A stretch of DNA of 11,694 bases from Saprospiraceae bacterium (lineage in GTDB: Bacteria > Bacteroidota > Bacteroidia > Chitinophagales > Saprospiraceae). Under the pieces are notes generated by a model. It saw only the letters and a list, made by a program, of their open reading frames with translations, was not told where the DNA came from and ran no database searches. Positions 1 through 6,110 of this stretch are shown in pieces. The stretch is taken from positions 1-11,694 of the forward strand of contig JAJDFU010000261.1 of NCBI GenBank assembly GCA_020528935.1, in the 5' to 3' direction. Position 1 is the stretch's first letter. The number at the start of each line of letters is the position of its first letter. Position numbers and translations under genes: made by a program.

Positions 1-194
1 TTGTGGGTTGTTTGTGGTGTGCCGTCGTTTTTTCGCGTGCCCTTGGTTGGGGCTGTCGGGTGTCGGTTCGCCTTTGTTCGTCGCTCGTGGATGCTCGATG
101 GTATGCCCGCACCGCGTGTGCTGAGGCCCGGTGGGTGGGGCGCGGCGCGCGGGCCGGGGGTGTCGGGCGGGGGCGGGGGCTGCCCCGGGATCCC
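1..194. other. A-depleted, probably unreliable sequence at the window edge
   Basis: The plus strand has no A in its first 60 bases and only a handful in the first 190, unlike all the sequence that follows. The change coincides with the point where the TonB receptor stops looking like a receptor, although no stop codon appears. On the coding (minus) strand T is missing, so codons with T in the second position (Val, Leu, Ile, Phe) disappear. Changing a few GGG and CCG codons to GTG and CTG would give the common GGVILV pattern after the plug motif. I read this as low-quality contig-end sequence rather than biology. Confidence 0.65.
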
Positions 195-863
195 CCCGCC
201 GATGGCATCAGCCCCGTAGCGCACGCTGTTGGCACCTTTGACGACCGTCACCTGGTTGGCCAGGAAGGGGTCGATCTCCGGGGCGTGCTCGCTGCCCCAC
301 TGCTGGCTTTCCTGGCGTACCCCGTTGTTGAGGATGAGCACGCGGTTGCTGTGCAGGCCCTGAATGACCGGCTTCGCAATGGTGGCTCCCGTGTTGAGGG
401 TGGTTACTCCCGGCAGCTGACTGAGGGATTCACCCAGGGTTAAACCCTGCCTGCTGGCCAGGTCGGCCCGCCCCAGCACTTCCCTGGCCTGAAGCAGCTC
501 GGGCGCTACCCATTCCGTGGTGACCACCACATCGCTGAGCTGAAAGGATTCGGCGTGCAGGTGCAGATGCAGGCTGGTATCCCGCTGGAGCAAAAGGGGA
601 AAGCGCAGGGTCTCGTAGCCCAGGTACGAGCACACCAGGATGACGGAATCGGGGCAAAGCCCTTCCAGCCGGAAGATACCGTGCAACTCCGTCTGGGTGC
701 CCCGGGCTGTGCCTTTCACAAAAACATTGGCATAGGCCAGGGGATCGCCCGGGTCGGCATCGGTAAGCCGGCCGGTGAGGGTGATCGAACAATCTGGTGC
801 GGCGGAAGGGGTGCCGGCAGCTATCCAGCCAGCCAACAACCAGAGGGCGATGCGCATGCGCAT
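1..863 (-). CDS. TonB-dependent outer-membrane receptor, N-terminal part (runs off window)
   Basis: This is the start of a TonB-dependent receptor that would import a ligand across the outer membrane. From the ATG at 863 the protein has a signal peptide (about residues 1-22, MRMRIALWLLAGWIAAG), a carboxypeptidase-regulatory-like domain (about 27-105, with YANVFVKGTARGT and YLGYE) and the start of the plug domain (from about 135), with LGESLSQLPGV, VIQGLHSNRVLILNNGVRQE and VKGANSVRYGADAIGG. The frame stays open to the window edge, but from about position 194 downward the protein turns Pro/Arg/Thr-rich with almost no hydrophobic residues, which is not receptor-like; see the finding on the contig end. 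The start at 863 keeps the signal peptide in frame; 857 is an in-frame alternative. A His-rich protein gene lies 56 bp upstream on the same strand, so metal uptake is a plausible but unproven role. The beta-barrel is outside the window. Confidence 0.88.
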   Translation of the reverse strand, partial: MRMRIALWLLAGWIAAGTPSAAPDCSITLTGRLTDADPGDPLAYANVFVKGTARGTQTELHGIFRLEGLCPDSVILVCSYLGYETLRFPLLLQRDTSLHLHLHAESFQLSDVVVTTEWVAPELLQAREVLGRADLASRQGLTLGESLSQLPGVTTLNTGATIAKPVIQGLHSNRVLILNNGVRQESQQWGSEHAPEIDPFLANQVTVVKGANSVRYGADAIGGGIPGQPPPPPDTPGPRAAPHPPGLSTRGAGIPSSIHERRTKANRHPTAPTKGTRKNDGTPQTTH

Positions 864-919
864 GCAGGAAAAACTTCATGAATGAAAAAGAATGAAAAGG
901 AGCGGGTCCCGGACTCGCA

Positions 920-1273
920 TCAGGCGTGGGGGAAGGGCGGAGCCCGGCCGGTGAGGCGGATATTGCCCTTTTGGCTCAGGGGAGCGCGATAGGCAAAAAA
1001 GGACTGAGAGGGAACGGGGGTAAGCAAAGAGATCGTCCAGGGAGAAAGACCGGTCTGATAGGGTGGCGTATTCAGATCGTGCAGGCCGCAGGCCGGCAGT
1101 TCGTGGTCCAGGTCGTGCCAGTGCAGATCGCCGCTGAGGGCGGCGTGGCAGTCCGCCATGCGCTCGTGCTCGTGCCCGTCCCAGTGATGCAAAGCCGTAA
1201 GGGTGCTACTGGAAGCAAAAACCAGCAGCAAGCAATAGCCCAGCACAACTCGTATGGACAAACCGAATACCAT
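920..1273 (-). CDS. Small His-rich exported protein, upstream partner of the TonB receptor
   Basis: A protein of 117 residues with a hydrophobic N-terminus (about 1-25, LGYCLLLVFASSS) that looks like a signal peptide or anchor. It is followed by a His-rich stretch (residues 29-65) with HHWDGHEHE, DCH, LHWHDLDHE and CGLHD, holding nine of its ten histidines and two cysteines. It ends in GRAPPFPHA. Small His-rich proteins with an RxPP-type C-terminus are often found just upstream of TonB receptors in Bacteroidota. A periplasmic metal-binding role is inferred from composition and neighbour, not shown. The ATG at 1273 was chosen because the upstream extension to 1402 (a charged leader) would bury the signal peptide, and because a -7 promoter box ends only six bases before it. 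The stop is 56 bp from the receptor start, so the two are probably co-transcribed. Confidence 0.7.
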   Translation of the reverse strand: MVFGLSIRVVLGYCLLLVFASSSTLTALHHWDGHEHERMADCHAALSGDLHWHDLDHELPACGLHDLNTPPYQTGLSPWTISLLTPVPSQSFFAYRAPLSQKGNIRLTGRAPPFPHA

Positions 1274-1279
1274 TGGGGG

Positions 1280-1287
1280 CAAAGATA
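1280..1287 (-). promoter_or_regulatory. Bacteroidota -7 promoter box for the His-rich/TonB receptor pair
   Basis: The minus strand reads TATCTTTG, a full match to the Bacteroidota sigma-ABfr -7 consensus TAnnTTTG. It ends six bases before the chosen ATG, so transcription would start at or next to the start codon (leaderless or nearly so). The best upstream TTTG is about 25 bases away, longer than the usual 19-21, so the -33 element is weak or absent. Confidence 0.45.
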
Positions 1288-1398
1288 GGAGTTTTGCTAT
1301 GCATTCTGCGGACAAAAGCAGACAGAATACCATCTTGGGCAATGAAGCCGCTGCGCATCCGAAGGGGCAGTCGCGATCTTTTTGTACTGTACCGGGAG

Positions 1399-1842
1399 TC
1401 AATCGGCAGGGGCTGCGTGATTCCGGAGTATCTTCAGCGGGATGTACTCGAGGGCTTTTTCGTGGGTGGCCTCCAAATGCGCTGGGGGGGCCTTATCCGC
1501 CTCCCAGGCCTCGCGCCAGCGCAGGGCGCAGAGGCACCAGCGATCGCCCGGCTCCAGGCCGGGAAAGCTGTAGCGCGGAGAGGGGGTGCTGAGGTCGTTA
1601 CCCCGGCCTTTGGTGAAGGACAGGAACTCCGCGGTCATAGTGGCGCACACTACGTGCGTGCCGTGGTCTTCCCGGCCGGTATGGCAACAGCCGTCGCGGT
1701 AAAAGCCGGTGAGGGGGTCCAGCGAACAGGTTTGCAGGGAATCCCCCAATACGTTGCGGGCCGTGGGGGAGGCAGTATCCGATTGCAGTGCCGGATGATG
1801 ACAAGCCGACAGCAGGATCCAGCAAAAGAGCAGGTAGGGCAT
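1399..1842 (-). CDS. DUF2237 family protein, lipoprotein form (second of a tandem pair)
   Basis: A protein of 147 residues. It begins with a lipoprotein signal peptide (MPYLLFCWILLSAC, lipobox LSAC, Cys14) and a short linker, then a full DUF2237 (COG3651) domain from about residue 30. Visible motifs are DPLTGFYRDGCCHTG, HVVCA, RGNDLSTP, FPGL and PGDRWCLCALRWREA. The family's function is unknown; its conserved cysteines and acidic/His residues would suit metal or redox chemistry, but that is a guess. It starts 9 bp after the stop of its paralogue (1852-2229). By hand alignment about three quarters of the domain residues are identical to that paralogue, and there are no gaps. Members of this family are usually small proteins without an export signal, so a lipid-anchored copy is unusual. 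It would be processed by LspA and sit in an envelope membrane. Confidence 0.85.
   Translation of the reverse strand: MPYLLFCWILLSACHHPALQSDTASPTARNVLGDSLQTCSLDPLTGFYRDGCCHTGREDHGTHVVCATMTAEFLSFTKGRGNDLSTPSPRYSFPGLEPGDRWCLCALRWREAWEADKAPPAHLEATHEKALEYIPLKILRNHAAPAD
1507..1542. repeat. 36-bp exact repeat, copy 1 (in lipoprotein DUF2237 gene)
   Basis: These 36 bases are identical to 1960-1995 in the neighbouring paralogue. They encode the CLCALRWREA region. Flanking sequence is also similar but has mismatches, as expected of a tandem gene duplication with a strongly conserved or recently converted core. Confidence 0.85.
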
Positions 1843-1851
1843 GATCGTCGT

Positions 1852-2229
1852 TTATTGTTTAGTGCGTGCATGGGCCTGCAGCTCCTCCAGGCTTACGTAT
1901 TCCAGGGCTTTGGTGTGGGTGGCTTCCAGATGTACGGGCGGGGCCAGGCCGGCCTCCAGGGCCTCGCGCCAGCGCAGGGCGCAGAGGCACCAGCGGTCGC
2001 CCGGCTTCAGGCCGGGAAACTGCCACTGCGGGCGGGGCGTGCTGAGGTCGTTGCCGCGGCTGCGGGTAAAGGCCAGAAATTCCTCGGTCATCTCGGCACA
2101 CACCACGTGGCGACCGCTGTCCTGCGGGCCGGTATGGCAGCAGCCATCGCGATAAAAACCCGTCAGGGGATCGGTTGAGCAACGCTCCAGGCGGCTGCCC
2201 AGTACATTGCGGGTGCTTCCGTTTTCCAT
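1852..2229 (-). CDS. DUF2237 family protein, cytoplasmic form (first of a tandem pair)
   Basis: A protein of 125 residues, the ordinary length for DUF2237 (COG3651), a widespread bacterial family without an assigned function. There is no signal peptide, and the domain begins almost at the N-terminus (STRNVLGSRLERCS). Motifs are DPLTGFYRDGCCHTG (about 20-34), HVVCAEMTEEFLAF, RGNDLSTP, FPGLKPGDRWCLCALRW and HLEATHTKALEYV. It lies 39 bp after the metallophosphoesterase stop and 9 bp before the lipoprotein paralogue, all on the minus strand, so the three are very likely co-transcribed. The ATG at 2229 is the only in-frame start that fits the family length. The function cannot be named from the sequence. 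Confidence 0.88.
   Translation of the reverse strand: MENGSTRNVLGSRLERCSTDPLTGFYRDGCCHTGPQDSGRHVVCAEMTEEFLAFTRSRGNDLSTPRPQWQFPGLKPGDRWCLCALRWREALEAGLAPPVHLEATHTKALEYVSLEELQAHARTKQ
1960..1995. repeat. 36-bp exact repeat, copy 2 (in cytoplasmic DUF2237 gene)
   Basis: Direct-repeat partner of 1507-1542, in the same orientation and the same position of the gene, 453 bp away. It marks the core of the DUF2237 tandem duplication. Confidence 0.85.
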
Positions 2230-2268
2230 ATGCGTTTTACCAGCACAACAGCACCGGCGTCAAATGGG

Positions 2269-4134
2269 TCACCGCAAGCGGAAGGAATCCACTTTTTCCA
2301 AGGTGTCGGGATTGAGCACCTCCACTTCCACGCGCTTGTTCTTGACGTGTATGAGCACCAGGGCATTCTGGGTGGTGAAGCCCTCTACGCGCTCCGACCA
2401 GGGGGTGGCTTCCTGCGCGTAGTACGGCGCACCGGCTGCGCCGTTGTTGATCTGCCAGATGGCGCGCTTCAGCTCCAGTTTGGGTGCGGTATAGCCGGCC
2501 GGATACATGGGCATACCGGGCCCCACCTCCGTGCGGGCGTAGTTGTGTTCGTCGCCGGTCAGGATCGCAACTACCTTTTTGCTCTGGTTGATGAGGATGT
2601 CGAGGTACTCGTCCCTTCGTTCCAGGATGCCCTTGCTCAGCGGCTTCCCGCTCACATAGGTCCGGATCTCGTTGTTGCCGCGGTACCACATGTCATCTCC
2701 CACATGCCCGCCGTTGGGAAAGCAGGGCGTGTGCTGGGTCACGAAGATGTGTTTGATCTTGCGGTCCGCTTCCAGTGTGGCGATCGTCTGGCGCAGCCAC
2801 TCGATCTGCCGGTCCATGATGTAGGCGTGCACCCCGCCGCTGGTCAGTGGGATCGCCTCCGTGGATGGAGCGTAGAAATAGTCGGAATTGAGCACAACGA
2901 CAGCCACGTTGCCGTAGGTGTAGGCGTATACGGTCTCGTCGTAGGGAGGGAAATCCACCGCATCGGGGTCGGGGTCGTATTCGGCACCGTCTTCACTGCC
3001 CAGCTCGCCGGTGGGCATGGCAAACTGGCGGGCAAAGACCACTTCGGCCGACTCGGTGGCAAAAGGAAAGCGCTCCAGATGGATGCGGCGGTCCTCCAGC
3101 TGAAAACTGCGCAGCAGGGCTTCGTGATTGCCCATGCCTACGTAGATCGGCAGATGATGGGCCCAGGGCTCCACTGCCCGCTTCCAGTTGGCGTACTGCA
3201 GGTCCATCTCTTCGGGATGCAGCAGGTAGCCGTCGATCAGGTCGCCGGAAAACTGGAAAAAGGAGGCGCCCTGTTGGGTAGCCAGTGCCATGATCTTTTT
3301 CATGATGTAGGCATTGGCTCCCCAGAGATTGCGCTCGCCTCCGCCCTGGCCGTTGCGCGAATCGCTGGCGTAGGCAAAGGTGAACGCTTTTCGGTAGCCC
3401 GCCTCAGGCGCCGTTCGAAAGGTGTAGGTCTGCCGTTGATCGCCTACCATCAAGGTGTATTCGTACAACGTATTGGGCTTGAGGCCGCTCAGCCGGATTT
3501 CGTGCTTCCGGGCGGGGGTAGCCGAAGGAAAAGTATAGGGCCCTACCTGTACCTGGGCCGTCACCGCCCGGTTGGTGCGGAAGGAAATCACGCAGCCGTC
3601 GGGAGCGGGCTGGCTGAGCAGGGGCCCCTCGATGATGGTGGGGCCAACGGTGAATGGGCCGCTGCCCAGAAAACGCACCCGCCCGTCGTAGAGCAGGGTG
3701 CCGGAGGCATCCACCACGCGATAGCCCAGCGTGCCGCCCTCCTGCTCGGCCCAGTTGATCATATCGTACTTGCCGCTCAACCGGCCCTGGATGCGCACTT
3801 CGGCCTTGCCGTCGCGAATGGGAGCGGGGTATTTGAAAAAGACGGGTTGGGGATGGCGCGAATCGCCGTAGGGAATGAAGCCGTAGTAGAGCAGGCCCTC
3901 CAGGCCGGCGCCGAAGTCGAAGGCCAGTCCCTTCTCCGTGCCGGTGGTTGCATCGGCAAATTGAGCCAGGGTGTAGGCCGGCTCGGTTTGTATCTCATAG
4001 GCTTTTCCCTCCGGCGTTTGAATGTACAGGCCCTGCTCGTCGGCCCCCATATTGGAATAGATACCGGGGATGTTCTGGGCGAGCAGGCCCATTGGCAAGA
4101 AAAGGCCCAGCAGCTGGGCATAAAAAAATTTCAT
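2269..4134 (-). CDS. Secreted purple-acid-phosphatase-like metallophosphoesterase
   Basis: A protein of 621 residues with an N-terminal signal peptide (about 1-20, ending GLLAQ). A long N-terminal region includes a fibronectin-III-like segment (about 165-242, with LSGLKPNTLYEYTLMVGDQ and TYTFRTAP) of the kind that precedes PAP-type phosphatase domains. A calcineurin-like metallophosphoesterase domain follows (about 250-535). Metal-site motifs are SDSR (Asp258), GDLIDG (Asp298, Asp301), GNHE (336-338), TQH (His468) and GDEHN (528-531). The first motif is DxR rather than DxH, and the last is GDEH rather than GHxH, so the metal site is a variant; both changes also occur in some PAP/PhoD-like relatives. 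It probably hydrolyses phosphate esters outside the cytoplasm; the substrate is unknown. It sits between a coiled-coil lipoprotein gene (29 bp upstream) and the DUF2237 pair (39 bp downstream). Confidence 0.87.
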   Translation of the reverse strand: MKFFYAQLLGLFLPMGLLAQNIPGIYSNMGADEQGLYIQTPEGKAYEIQTEPAYTLAQFADATTGTEKGLAFDFGAGLEGLLYYGFIPYGDSRHPQPVFFKYPAPIRDGKAEVRIQGRLSGKYDMINWAEQEGGTLGYRVVDASGTLLYDGRVRFLGSGPFTVGPTIIEGPLLSQPAPDGCVISFRTNRAVTAQVQVGPYTFPSATPARKHEIRLSGLKPNTLYEYTLMVGDQRQTYTFRTAPEAGYRKAFTFAYASDSRNGQGGGERNLWGANAYIMKKIMALATQQGASFFQFSGDLIDGYLLHPEEMDLQYANWKRAVEPWAHHLPIYVGMGNHEALLRSFQLEDRRIHLERFPFATESAEVVFARQFAMPTGELGSEDGAEYDPDPDAVDFPPYDETVYAYTYGNVAVVVLNSDYFYAPSTEAIPLTSGGVHAYIMDRQIEWLRQTIATLEADRKIKHIFVTQHTPCFPNGGHVGDDMWYRGNNEIRTYVSGKPLSKGILERRDEYLDILINQSKKVVAILTGDEHNYARTEVGPGMPMYPAGYTAPKLELKRAIWQINNGAAGAPYYAQEATPWSERVEGFTTQNALVLIHVKNKRVEVEVLNPDTLEKVDSFRLR

Positions 4135-4163
4135 GGGTTTGGGTGTTTAGGTTTGTGTTTTGG

Positions 4164-4709
4164 CTATTGCACGTTTACGGAGGTGACGATATCGGCATAG
4201 GATTTACAGGTTTCCACGCATTCCGCCATGGTGAATTTCAGCTCCTCCTGTATGATTTTTATCTCTTCGTTCACCTCCTGCAGTTCGTCCCGGAGTTCGT
4301 CGATGCGCGCCTGCGGACTCCCTTTGATCTTGCCCGATTCCAATTCCTCCTCCAGGGCTTGAAGTTGGGCGCCTTCCTCTTCCCATTCGATGCGCCATTC
4401 GGCCACCTCTTTCATCATTTCGGTATAGGTCTCTCCATGCTCCCGGCAGGCTTCCCTGAGCGCCTTCAGTTCTTCTTTTTGGGCTTCGCTGAGCTGGGCC
4501 AGCGTTTTTTCCGGGGCTTCCATGCCGGCGTACATGCCCTGCCAATCCTGCAACTCATCTTGCAGGGCCGATTGCAGCTCGGCCAGTGTTGCCGCGGTTT
4601 GTTTCCAATCGGCCGACAGCTCCGCTACGGGTTCCTTATATTGAGAAGTGTCCGGCGCACAGGAAGCTGCTGCCAGGACGAAAAAGGCAAGGGGAAGCGC
4701 GTTTTTCAT
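4164..4709 (-). CDS. Coiled-coil lipoprotein of unknown function
   Basis: A protein of 181 residues. The N-terminus MKNALPLAFFVLAAASC is a lipoprotein signal peptide with the acceptor Cys at 17 (lipobox AASC, slightly non-standard at -3). The rest is highly charged and helical with heptad-like spacing of Leu/Ala (about 30-160; for example LAELQSALQDELQDW and EEEGAQLQALEEELESGK), so it is probably a long coiled coil, with two Cys near the C-terminus. I recognise no family. It is the first gene of a minus-strand cluster and is followed after 29 bp by the secreted metallophosphoesterase. A -7 box TACTTTTG lies 16 bases upstream of the start. A structural or adaptor role at the membrane is only a guess. 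Confidence 0.75.
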   Translation of the reverse strand: MKNALPLAFFVLAAASCAPDTSQYKEPVAELSADWKQTAATLAELQSALQDELQDWQGMYAGMEAPEKTLAQLSEAQKEELKALREACREHGETYTEMMKEVAEWRIEWEEEGAQLQALEEELESGKIKGSPQARIDELRDELQEVNEEIKIIQEELKFTMAECVETCKSYADIVTSVNVQ

Positions 4710-4715
4710 GCGTAT

Positions 4716-4733
4716 TACTTTTGCTCAAAAGTA
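4716..4733. promoter_or_regulatory. 18-bp palindrome carrying overlapping divergent -7 boxes
   Basis: The plus strand reads TACTTTTG, two bases, then CAAAAGTA: perfect 8-bp inverted arms. Each arm on its own strand is a full match to the Bacteroidota -7 consensus TAnnTTTG. One faces pdxH (plus, ATG at 4791) and the other the coiled-coil lipoprotein (minus, ATG at 4709). It may be a two-way promoter, an operator or both. No clear -33 elements are visible. Confidence 0.45.
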
Positions 4734-4763
4734 GAAAAATTGCCCCATTGGCAGGTCTTCAAG

Positions 4764-4788
4764 TCCGGATCCGGATGCTAAATTTAGC
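4764..4788. promoter_or_regulatory. Two perfect 12-bp palindromes just before pdxH
   Basis: TCCGGATCCGGA (4764-4775) and GCTAAATTTAGC (4777-4788) are both perfect palindromes. They stand one base apart and end two bases before the pdxH ATG. The second includes TAAATTTA, close to a -7 box, at a spacing that would give a nearly leaderless mRNA. They are candidate regulator-binding sites; no regulator is identified in the window. Confidence 0.35.
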
Positions 4789-4790
4789 CT

Positions 4791-5426
4791 ATGGACCTCA
4801 GTGATTTACGCCGGGAGTATCGCCACCAACCACTGGATCGTTCCGATCTGAAGCCGGAGCCCATTCGCCAGTTTGAACAGTGGTTTCAGGAAGCCCGGGA
4901 AGCCCGCCTGGAGGAAGCCAATGCCATGAGCCTGGCCACTGTGGACGAAGAGGGGCGCCCCTTTCAGCGCATGGTCCTGCTCAAGTATTTCGACGAGGAA
5001 GGCTTCGTTTTCTTCAGCAATTACGAAAGCCGCAAGGCCCGGCACATCGCCCGGGATGCCCGTGTGAGTCTGCTCTTCTTCTGGAAGGAGCTGGCCCGGC
5101 AGGTGCATCTCACCGGCTGGGCGCAAAAAGTGAGCGCTGCCGAGTCGGTGCGTTACTTTGCCAGCCGCCCGCGCGGCAGCCAGCTCGGTGCCTGGGTGTC
5201 GCAGCAGAGCAGCATCATCTCCTCGCGGCAATTGCTGCTGACCAAATTCGAGGAAATGAAGGCCAAGTTTCGCCAGGGCGAGGTGCCCCTGCCCGCCTAC
5301 TGGGGCGGCTATCGCGTACAGGCGGACAGCTACGAGTTCTGGCAGGGGCGCGAAAATCGCCTGCACGACCGCTTCCTGTACCGTGCCCAGGGCGAAGGCT
5401 GGAGGATCGAACGCCTCGCTCCCTGA
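4791..5426 (+). CDS. pdxH: Pyridoxamine/pyridoxine 5'-phosphate oxidase
   Basis: This FMN enzyme oxidises pyridoxamine or pyridoxine 5'-phosphate to pyridoxal 5'-phosphate in the cytoplasm, the last step of vitamin B6 cofactor synthesis and salvage. The 211-residue length is normal. Family motifs occur in order: EANAMSLATVDEEGRP (42-57), RMVLLK (60-65, FMN/substrate site), FFSNYESRKA (74-83), RQVHLTG (103-109), SRPRGSQLGAWVSQQSS (125-141), WGGYRV (171-176), EFWQGRENRLHDR (182-194) and the family's C-terminal LAP. The start at 4791 matches the usual N-terminal length. It is the only plus-strand gene here and is divergent from the lipoprotein cluster. Its TGA directly abuts the stop codon of the convergent VOC gene. 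Confidence 0.97.
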   Translation: MDLSDLRREYRHQPLDRSDLKPEPIRQFEQWFQEAREARLEEANAMSLATVDEEGRPFQRMVLLKYFDEEGFVFFSNYESRKARHIARDARVSLLFFWKELARQVHLTGWAQKVSAAESVRYFASRPRGSQLGAWVSQQSSIISSRQLLLTKFEEMKAKFRQGEVPLPAYWGGYRVQADSYEFWQGRENRLHDRFLYRAQGEGWRIERLAP

Positions 5427-6086
5427 CTACCCGGAAGCCATAAACAAGGCGCCCTGCCGGAGCTCGATCCGGTGTGCATCCCCGCGCACTTCGGCCGGAA
5501 AAGGCCTGGCCGGCACGGTCGTGGGATACCAGGTTTTGTCCGAGGCATCCACTACGATGAGCAATCCTTCGGGATTGCCCAGCGCCCGGAAGGTGGAGCT
5601 ACTGCCCCAGTAGGGCGGAATGCCCGCCTGCTCCAGCTGCCTTGCGGCCGCCGGCACATCCCGCACCGGCAGGCCGATCTCGCTGATGCTGCGCACGGCA
5701 GTTAGCGGCGCAAAAGGCTGCAGGGGAGAAAGCCCCAACTCGCGGCGGGCGATGAATTCCAGCACATTGCCGGCCGGATCCCGGAAATAGACCGACCGGG
5801 CCTTCCAGTTCGGAAATTCGGTGATGAGCCGGGCGCCCTCGTGCAGGATCTCCAACTCGCGTTCCTGCAACCAGCGCAGAGCCTCCTCGATCTGGCCGGG
5901 CGGGATGTTGAAGGCAAAATGGTAGTAGGCCGCTGCATCGACCGGAAGAAAAGTGAGCAGGCTGATCCCGCAGGAAACGGACAGCCGATCCGGCTCGCGC
6001 TGCACGGGCAGCCCCAGGACCTGACCGTAAAAGGCGGCCAGTTCCCCAGGCCGGTGGGTTTGCAATACGAGTTCGCGAATGCGCAT
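5427..6086 (-). CDS. VOC (glyoxalase/bleomycin-resistance-like) family protein
   Basis: A protein of 219 residues made of two vicinal-oxygen-chelate modules. The first (about 1-115) starts MRIRELVLQTHRPGELAAFYGQ and contains YYHFAFNIP and the typical YFRDPAGNVLEF strand that carries the metal-ligand Glu. The second (about 130-200) starts ISEIGLPVRDVPAAARQLEQ and ends with NPEGLLIVV. VOC proteins include glyoxalases, dioxygenases and antibiotic-binding proteins; the exact reaction cannot be assigned. It is the third gene of a minus-strand operon after guaD and lspA, 24 bp downstream of the lspA stop. Its TAG abuts the pdxH stop with no base in between. Confidence 0.85.
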   Translation of the reverse strand: MRIRELVLQTHRPGELAAFYGQVLGLPVQREPDRLSVSCGISLLTFLPVDAAAYYHFAFNIPPGQIEEALRWLQERELEILHEGARLITEFPNWKARSVYFRDPAGNVLEFIARRELGLSPLQPFAPLTAVRSISEIGLPVRDVPAAARQLEQAGIPPYWGSSSTFRALGNPEGLLIVVDASDKTWYPTTVPARPFPAEVRGDAHRIELRQGALFMASG

Positions 6087-6110
6087 AGATTCTTGCTTTG
6101 CCCTTCCTCT

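Noticed and set aside
430..879. Minus-strand frame starting MKFFLHAHAH
   Set aside because: It is out of frame with the TonB receptor; the frame from 863 carries the receptor signal peptide, regulatory domain and plug motifs.
1274..1398. Gene or RNA in the spacer between the His-rich protein and the DUF2237 lipoprotein
   Set aside because: Apart from the -7 box at 1280-1287 no coding frame with family features and no stable hairpin was found.
2230..4200. Plus-strand open frame of 656 codons
   Set aside because: It is the shadow of the metallophosphoesterase on the opposite strand, which has a signal peptide and all phosphoesterase motifs; the plus frame has no family features.
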